A stretch of 22,876 nt of DNA from Hypsibius dujardini (lineage: Eukaryota; Tardigrada; Eutardigrada; Parachela; Hypsibiidae). The notes under the pieces are model-generated. The model was given only the letters and a program-made list of their open reading frames with translations, was not told the DNA's origin and searched no databases. The stretch is from positions 1-22,876 of the forward strand of contig LRSR01001876.1 in assembly GCA_001579985.1 (NCBI GenBank), written 5' to 3'. Made by a program: the position numbers and the translations under genes. How positions within the stretch are numbered: the first letter of the stretch is position 1; each line of letters starts with the position of its first letter. Positions 1-8,900 of this stretch are shown here, one piece after another.

Positions 1-100
1 AAACAGACAGACAGACAAGCAGACAGATAGACAAGCAGACAGACCGACAGACCAACAGGCAGGCAAGCAGGTAGACAGACAGGCAGGCAGACGGGTAGTT
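1..100. repeat. GACA/GCAG tetranucleotide array in ABTB intron
   Basis: Degenerate (ACAG)n with GCAG variants on the plus strand, beginning before base 1 and ending just before the exon 10 donor. Confidence 0.9.
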
Positions 101-109
101 GATCCGTAC

Positions 110-642
110 CTCAAGGACATCGCCATGGATGTTTAGTTTCTGCCATCCACCTTCATACAAGTACTCCATCACAACAAAAAACTCCTTCAGCGGGGAATTG
201 TAAATTTCGACTTGTACCACAGCCTCTGAACATCCCGACAAGAGATCGCGAAACTTCTGCGATGCACCCATCACCACGGCCCGGTGTGCATAAACGGATG
301 TCCCCTCCACTTTGAACTCGATATCCGCAGTCGACTGGTCGTTGAGGCGTAAATGTGTCTTCCGCGCCACAATGGACTCCAGTCGAATCGGTGCAATAGC
401 ATCCGGTCCATACAGGCTGCTGATGATCCGGTAGAGTTGAAAAAGGATAACTCGATCGTCACGGCATCCGGAGAGCAGGTGGAAGAGAGTGGGGATGGTG
501 TGTGTTAGAATTGGCGTGGACTCGATTAGTTCTTTCGGTGAAAATGTCCAGAAGCCGGTCAGAATGTCATTTATGAAAAGAGGTGTGGTGGATTTCAGCA
601 AGCAAATCGCTCGAGTCCATGAGTGAACCTTCCAAACAACAC
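110..642 (-). CDS. ABTB2: ABTB-type gene, coding exon 10 (BTB/POZ domain, first part)
   Basis: Acceptor TTTCTTCACAG|GTGTTG, donor CTTGAG|GTACGG (phase 0). Open for 178 codons. After an armadillo-like linker (LESIVARKTHLRLN) the BTB domain starts: ADIEFKVEGTSVYAHRAVV, SQKFRDLLS, VEIYNSPLKEFFVVMEYLYE. The pattern D-x-x-F-x-V-E-G, Y-A-H and YLYEGG is classic BTB. The exon stops at DVLE, where BTB helices continue in family members, so at least one more exon lies left of base 1. Confidence 0.95.
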
Positions 643-708
643 CTGTGAAGAAACAATAGAATATTAGTTTCAATTTTAACGAATGGTTTGGTCTGTCTGC
701 CTGTCTGT

Positions 709-745
<37 letters not shown>

Positions 746-1775
746 TGTCTGTCAGTCTGTGTGTCTGTTGTCACTCTGCGTATAAGTGTCTTGTTCTGTT
801 TGCCTGTTTGCTTGCCAGTTTGTCCGTCACATGTTAGTTTTTACCGAAATAAGAAATCTCAGCGACGATGTCTAGAAACCCGTTTTCAGCCGCATGGTAC
901 AAAACGGTCTGCAGCAAACGCAGCTGATCTTTTGTGACTGGTGAGGACGAGTTTCGGCCATTCGGAGAGAAAACCATTGATGTCCTCCGATGAAGTGGTT
1001 CATGGAAACGGACCGTTTTCTGGTTGCCCTCTTGGAGCATCTCCGTCAGCGATATGGTGTCGTCGGTTGACGATGTCGGAGACGACGAAATAGAGGGCAG
1101 TGCTGATAGCAGACGCGTCAAAACACGCCTGAAAATTACCAGGAATTAGGAATACAAATTAAGACAATCACAAACTAAAAGATGTTTGTCTCTCTGTATG
1201 TCTGTCTCTTGGTTTGTCTTACCGCCTTCCATGAGCGGCGGCTAAAACCATGGCAGACTGAATTCCTCTTTGAGCGTCTGCACTGCATGAGGGCTGCTCA
1301 CTGATGGTACTCAGGCAGGGATCTGCTCCCTTGACGATCAGAAGAGCCACCATGTCCTCCATCCCGAAGGCCGCGGCCAGCTGCAGCGGGGTCTGACAGA
1401 GAATACCAGCCGTCGTTTCGGAGCCTTCGACCCATGCTCCGTGGTCGAGTAAGCACTTGGCCGCCATCAGCGAGCCATGAGCCACGGCAAAATGGAGGGC
1501 CGTCCAGTTCTGCGTGTCCGGCTGCACTCGACTGTAAGACTGTTTGTTCGGCGACACAATCAGCGGAACGGCCAAGTTTGGTTTGGCTCCTTCGTTTAGG
1601 AGTTTCCTGACTTGTTGATATTCACAACGCATGCAGGCAATCATAAGCGGTGTTAACCCCTAAAAATCAACAGACATTTGGAATCAGTGAAGCAAGGAGT
1701 AAAAGAGTAACGCCTGCATATATCTGTCTAGTTTCTATCTATTTATCTATCTGTCTGGCTGTCTATCTGTCTGGC

Positions 1776-1816
<41 letters not shown>

Positions 1817-2529
1817 GACTGTCTGACTGTCCGGCTGGCTGTCTGACTGGTTGTCTGGCTGGTTTTCTGTCTGTTTGTCAGTCTGTTTGTCTGTCTGTTT
1901 TTTTTGTTTGTCCGTCTGTCTGTCTGCTTGCCTGCATGTCTAACTGTAAATCTATCTCTTCGAAGATGCAAAACTGTGTAAGTCTGCCTGGCATTGACTG
2001 CCTGCCTGCCTGCCTGTTTCTCTTCCTCTTTCTTATAGAAGCTGACGACTTGAGATTCATCCATCAGATAAGGAATACGTCCGATGGACAACAGAGACTG
2101 ATATCCACGAGATATGATCTTAACGATGACGCCGTCGATCAAATTACCGCTACGCACTACTTCATAATTGCCACGCTGGTATGGCGCCGACTTACCGCTT
2201 GATTGAAGTCATTCAGAAGCCGCGGTTTGGAAATTGCTTGGAAGTATTGTAGCTCATCGTTCAAGCTGAGCAGATGGGGAGGATAATCGAGGCCCGGCAG
2301 GAGGATCCGTGCAGCCTCCATCACGTCCTCCTTCTCCAGCATGGAAGACCGCCGATAGGAAGCACAAGCCTCAACTAAGCGGAGCCATTCGATCAGCGGA
2401 GGCGTTGTTGCATCCCTAAATGGCCAAAGAGGTAACTGTACAGCGGCGGTTACGAGGCCGCAAGGAAAACCCATGCAGGTAGCCAGGACAGAACACAAGA
2501 GAGAGACAATCAGACAAACTCAGAGATAT

Positions 2530-2565
<36 letters not shown>

Positions 2566-5500
2566 GTAAACAGACAAACAGACACGATAGGCCGGTAGAG
2601 GTACAGGCAGACAATCAGACAAACAGACAAACAGACAGCCAAATAGACAAACAGAAAGAGGTGTAAATTCATACTTGTCTGCGCAGTCAAGAACAGTCGA
2701 ATCCGGCCCAAGGAAGAAATGCAACGATATTAGAGCATCTGAACTCCAGTGCATCTGATGGATCGTCAGCTCCTCCAACATATTCTTCGATGTCCCCACC
2801 GCCACTCGGTCCTTCCGCGAATCCTCCACCACATTACAGCCCTCTCCGATGGCGAAATTCAGATCATCCATCGTCCGAAAGCCCGTTGCCAAGATCTGTC
2901 CCAAGGCCCTAGCTGGCAACCCGAGCGGCAGCACAGCCTTATTCCCCGCATTCCGCCCCGCCTGTAAGTGCCGCCATGGTTGAAACAACCCGAAAAACTC
3001 CGCATCATCCAGCATCCTCCGTTCCAGCAGTCCGCAATTCAACGGCTGATTAGCCGGAATCACCTTCCCCGACGCCAGCAGCAGCTCCTCCAAGATATTC
3101 TGCAGTGCCGCGGTCAGATAGACCGCCGAGATGTCATGGACGAACTTTGCCAATTTCTTCTCCACCATGAAGCCATGGATTCGTCCCACGTCGAGTTTCA
3201 AGTCCGAGTGGGTGGATTTGGAGGTCTTGGTCTGATCGGCTCGACTGAGGGAGGAGGCGTAGAAGGCGGCGGCCTTCTGGCAGGCTGTCTTGGTGGTGAG
3301 GAAGACGGAGAATGGAAGGATTCGTTGGGCGGCGAAGAGGACGACGCGTTTGGTGCACCGGAAGTGGTTGCTGTGCGTCAGCCGGCTGATCTCCATGCAA
3401 ATCCTCAGGAACGGGAAGCGCAGAGCTTGCGCAAGAAAGGGCGCGAGGTCCGCGGATAGGCGGCGCGCCTCGTGGAGGTGTTGTAAACGACCGGTTTGGA
3501 GGACACTTTCGATGTCGCTGTGAAAGGTGAAACAGCGGGTGGGTCAGTTAACTGGTGGGCTGAGGTAGTGGTGGGCGGTATAGGAGGGCATAAAAAGCGG
3601 CGGGGAGCCGGCGCGGACGGGAAATTACGGCCTCAGTGGGGCGTCCGGTTTGTTTGCTAAACTTGTGTTTATTCCGCCTTCTTTATGAGTGAGTGAGAGA
3701 CAATAAAAACCGGTGTCACAGACAACAAACAGACGAAGAAAAACGAGGTAGACAATACAAGCCACTGTTAGGCTCAAACAAGGCGATAGGTAAAGACATT
3801 CAGACAACCCAACACATATAAAAGAAGCCAAGACGATCATGCCCAGGTAGTACACAACTAGAATCAGACAAACGCAATAGGGCAAGCAGACAAATAATAG
3901 CCACAGAGAACCAGACAGATAGACATATTGACAGAACAACAGACACGTAGATAGGCAGGTAGACAGATAGAGACAGACAAACAGGCAGACAGAACGGCAG
4001 GTAACCGAAGAAACAGGTAGACAGACAGACAGACAGCCAGACAGCCAGACAAACAAACAAATAGATTGACAGGCAGGCAAGCAAACATACAGACAGACAA
4101 AACAGACAGACAAATAGACAGACAGACAGAAAGGAACAATCTATCTGACATTACTTCCTGCAGAGACTGAACAGAGTAAACAATGGTGACTCTCTTGAAT
4201 TAAACTTATGCTTGGCTCGGCTTCCTGTTGTCAAAATTAATCAACGCTAAAACAGCATTTAGGTTGATTGATCGCCACTACAATCAGCCGGCACGCCTGC
4301 GCAAACCGCCGCTTTCTCAAATCCCAATTAGAGAAGCGCGCGTTCTGCTCTCGCAACTTACGATTCATTCCACGGTAAGCGACTGACTTCAGGCAGGGCT
4401 TTCCATGTGTCGCAACTCTTGGCGTGGAGTGACATCCCGCAGAGTTGAAAATCATCCATCAAGCCCAGCAGGGTCTCGTGATGGCCATTGTCGCCCGTGG
4501 AATGATCGCTGGACGTGGCCTTCCCACTGTCCGAGCCGGTTCCGCTGGACGCCACAGAGCTAACCGAAACATTATCCGTGTGATCTCCTGTGGGAAGATG
4601 CAAAATTAAAACTACAGTTTCAGACAAACGGAATCAGTTCATTAGTCAATGGTCTCTTGATCTGTCTTCCCATTCAAACAGATAAGCAGAGACAGACACG
4701 CCGACAGACAGACAGACAGACAGACAGACAGAGACAGACAGCAGACAGACAGCAGCAGACAGACAGCAGCAGACAGACAGACAGACAGGCAGACAGACAG
4801 ACAGGCAGGCAGACAGACAGGCAGACAGGCAGACAGACAGACAGACAGACAATTAGATAAACAGGCAGATAGACAACCAGACAGATCAACAGAGAGAGAG
4901 GCAGACAGGCCGAGAAATAAACAGATAGTCAGGTAGTCAGAGAGATATGCGTACGGACAGACACCTTAATAAACAGCAAAGACAAGCTGCTTTGTCTGAA
5001 TCCTGCGACAAAGGCGCAAATCAAAAAGGTCAGGTAGACAGACAAATGAGCAGGCCCCCAAAAGTGTGTCTGAACCCGCGGCCACCAAGCCGGCGGAAGA
5101 TAAAAACACCAATAAATAAATAAAATCAAGACAATAGCGGCAGCAGAGTCCGTGTTATCGACACGTTCGATATTTAATGTCAACAATAATGTGTCATGAT
5201 GAATTTTCCGTGCGTGTTTGAATAGATCGCTGTCGCATCGCTACATCATATCGCGTACCGGTGCCATTCACTTTTTCCGCCGGCGATAAATCATCCGCCG
5301 TGGTGGAGGTAGGCGTCGCTGTCTGCCGAAGTTGCTGTTGCTGACGTTGTGCCTATAGAGACAAGACAACAGATGAAAAAAAAGATAGATCGTGAGTGAT
5401 GATCGTTAATTCAATCTGTGCTGTGCTCCAATTTCGCCGTAGTTCGCCTTATGTAGCAAGTTAGTTAGTTAGAGACCACGCGGTGTCTGTGATGCGTCTA

Positions 5501-5885
5501 CTTTCGCAGCGTGTGAGGGGTCTCGCTGACTGACCACACGGAGTGGCCCATTTTAATGGCTTTATGAATGCCTCTTTATGGCAAAACCTAATCCAATGAA
5601 TTGCAAAGCCTTTTTTATTGCTTAGTAAAACCAGCCCACCTAAGCGATTGGTAGAGTAGTCATTCAGACAATCCAAAACCACATAATCCAGACGACGAAA
5701 AAAATCTTGACTAGAATTTGAAAAATTCAGCATTAAAAATCCGTATTTCTCTAAAGATTCTAAATTATCTCTTTATCTTTTTATTGGATAACCTAACTAC
5801 CTCCCTGTCCGTCCCTTTGTCTGTCTATCTGTCTGTCTGTATGTCTGAGTGTCTGTCTGGATGACTGTCTGTCTGTCTGGATGAC

Positions 5886-5929
<44 letters not shown>

Positions 5930-8900
5930 CTCCGTCTCGGTCTGTCTGTCTATCTGTCTGTCTGCATGTCCGTCTGAGACTTATTATAGCCATCAACAAT
6001 TAGCCAGAAAAAGGAAGGCAAAAACACAATAATCATTTTTCTAGTCCAAAAACATCATTAATAAACCAACAGGGCGGTGTCGGTCTGACAGGAAACTTCA
6101 ACACACCATTCTAAATATATTTAACCCCCATATCTATATCTACATACACCCACTCCACACATGCACCAAAAAGCGCTTTTCTTGACGAACCAACACTTGA
6201 AAACCGATTTTTTGACCCGAAACAAAAACTGGGTTAGCAAACCAACAAAAAACACCCCGGACTACAGCAAGCACGAACCAACGCGACGCGAACACCGCGA
6301 ACAATCGCGAACCGCTCTGGTCAATATCACTTTCGTCAAAGTCGTCGGTCATGCCCGACGCGATATGACACCTTGTTGACATGGTTAAGAACAGCGTCAA
6401 TGCAAACACCCCAGCCGCGACGCTAAGTGGTTGTTGGTGTGTTCAGGTTAAAACAGCAAAACAATTAATACTACTTGTCAAATTGGAGGACCGACGTTTG
6501 CTAATTGAAATAAAATACATAAAATCTAACAAATTACAATTCACCGTAAAAACATATTTAAATAAAAAGCTTATTTTACAACATATATTAATTTAAGAAA
6601 AAAATGCATTAACTTTTTTTTTAAATATGTTTAATGAAACATCCTAATATAGAAAACGACACTAAAACAGTTTAGGATTTTTAATACTGCTGTATTTAAC
6701 TTAAATATTAATGTAGTTCCTGGGTTTAGATCAAATGAATTTAAAACTAAAAGTCGCTTTTTAGCTGGCTTAAAATATACTATAATACAACAGTAATGTA
6801 ATATAATATTAATATAATTGTTCGTGTCGTCTGAATAGACATTAAATAAGACTCACTGATATTTCCATTAAATATAAAATTAAATAAGATTCAGCCCGAG
6901 TCTACTTCGAATTGGCACGAGTGCAAGCGCTCGGAGCGCGCGCAGCATGAGTTTAAAATAATATTCGTAGTCGTTCCATGTCGATTGCTCGATAACTTGA
7001 ACATGTCTCTGAATCGACTGAACGATCATGGACAATGACGATGGTCGGACAGACGCTGTACATGTTACTGTATTTTCGCGTTAGACAGGGACAGCGTATG
7101 AGCTGTGGAACGTTTAATCGGCCACGCGGCGCTTATGCTGGGGTGTACGGTGCACACAAGCCGTACACACGTTCCACTCCAGTACGACTGTCCCTGTCTA
7201 ACGCGAAAACACAGTCGTGGTTGCCCCTAACCTTCTAAAGGTGCGGGGGCACCTTTGCTTTTACCATCGGTAAAGCAAAGTCTTGTAAGACTCACTGAGA
7301 CTTCCATTAAATATATAAAATATTTCACCTGTGTTGTGTGCCGTTGGCGGAGAAGTGAGCCATTGGTGTGAATCCTCGTCGCGGTCGGACCCATCGTGGT
7401 CGTCGCGGTCGGACCCATCGTGGTCGTCGTCGCTGACCCGGGACGGGGGAGCACTTCGTAATGATTATCAGCGTAGGAGGAGCGACCGAGACCGTGACCA
7501 ACGAAGTCTTCGGGCGACGAAAGCGACGGAAGCGACGGAAGAGGTAAGGACTCACTCGAGGCGGCCAAGTTGATCGGCGGTTTCCCGGACGAGTTAAGCC
7601 GGTGGAGGGTCTGTTGATGGTGGTGATCGGGGTGGAGAACTCTCCGGTGATGATGGAGAAGGTCTTGTGATGTGGCGTGGAACAGACGGTCTTCCTCGCC
7701 TGATGGGAACAGCACAGAAAGAGGTCGGGTAAATAAAAGAAAAGCCTCTCGTCATGTGCGAATAGTTCTGTTGACGAGTTTTATAGCTGTTAACAATGGG
7801 CGAATAAAATTTCCACCGCCGATCTTATTGTAGAATTTAGTTAGAATTTAGTTAAAACTAAAGTAGAAAATGAAACTAAACAATTTTAGGTAAAAAAAAT
7901 AAAAATTGAAACATTCCAAGTGAGCATGGAAATAAACAGGGCATATATTTCCCGTAAATACTAAAACATAATAATAGATAAAGAACATGCAGCAACAAAA
8001 ATGTGGTCAATAAACTAAACAACTTTGCTTATACAAATTAATTAATTAATTAATTAAATAAATAACGTAAGCACTTATACCACGTCTTATTAAACATTAA
8101 AAATAGACAAATAAAATTACACGAGTAAATTACCTGCACCAGACGGAAAACGGAATTTCAGAAAACTTCAAAAATATTAAATTCACCAAAATAAAGCGGG
8201 GGAAAAAATCTTGGGAGAAACTGCTCAATGCTCAATTCTCCCTTAGCAGTCACGTGGTTCTTAAGGAAACTGCTCAATGCTCAATTCCCCTTGGCAGTCA
8301 CATGGTTTCTTAAGGGAAACTGCTCAATTCTCCCTTACCGTGTAAGTTCAGATTTGAACAGTCACGTGGTTCTATTTCAACACGGGCGTCACTCTTGGCG
8401 CTGCGCCACAATGACACAAATCTATAGAAACTGACACTGTGACGTCGATTAAAATCTGACGACTTGTAACGAAGACTGTTTCTATTCCTGAATCCTGACC
8501 AAATAAAAAATCTGCTAATCCATCCAAAATGAATCGAAAAATTTTGCGCAATGGAGAAAACTAGAAATCGATTCGTGCTAAAGCCCAAAAAGAGCCCTGA
8601 AAATGTCAACAAAGCCGTCGTTCCCTCACGCGATTAACCGTACGCTCGCGATCTCAAGGGGCACTTTTATGCCCTAGGCGTGCATTCCGCCCGCCTTGCG
8701 CCCTATATTTAGACCGGTGTGTGTGTATGTGCTGCACTGAGGCGGCGCTTAGCTGTCCCTTGAGATCGCGAGCGTACGATTAAAAGAATTCCCACTGAAT
8801 CAACCTGTCAGTCCGCAAACCTCGCCGTATCATAAAGCAAATAACTTTACATACCCAGTGACACACAGCTGTTGCGATACCGCGGCGCGGACGCGGAGAG

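Larger units (their letters stand above)
5353..7328. other. ABTB intron 2 (large; array, AT-rich tract, foldback)
   Basis: Nearly 2 kb. About 5805-5980 is a TGTC array (purest 5887-5930). About 6450-6900 is strongly AT-rich with no coding signal. 6847-7323 holds an inserted-looking segment with hairpins (annotated separately). 5400-5800 and 6000-6450 show nothing I can name. Confidence 0.75.

Noticed and set aside
683-4950. Open frames made of VCLSVCLS or TDRQTDRQ
   Set aside because: They are translations of TGTC/GACA arrays, which are open in several frames on both strands; they lie in introns. The same holds for such frames elsewhere in the window.
6140-6409. Minus-strand frame with a hydrophobic start and an acidic DDFDESDID patch
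   Set aside because: It lies inside ABTB intron 2, has no recognisable family, and the nearest donor phase does not fit exon 3. An alternative first exon cannot be excluded.
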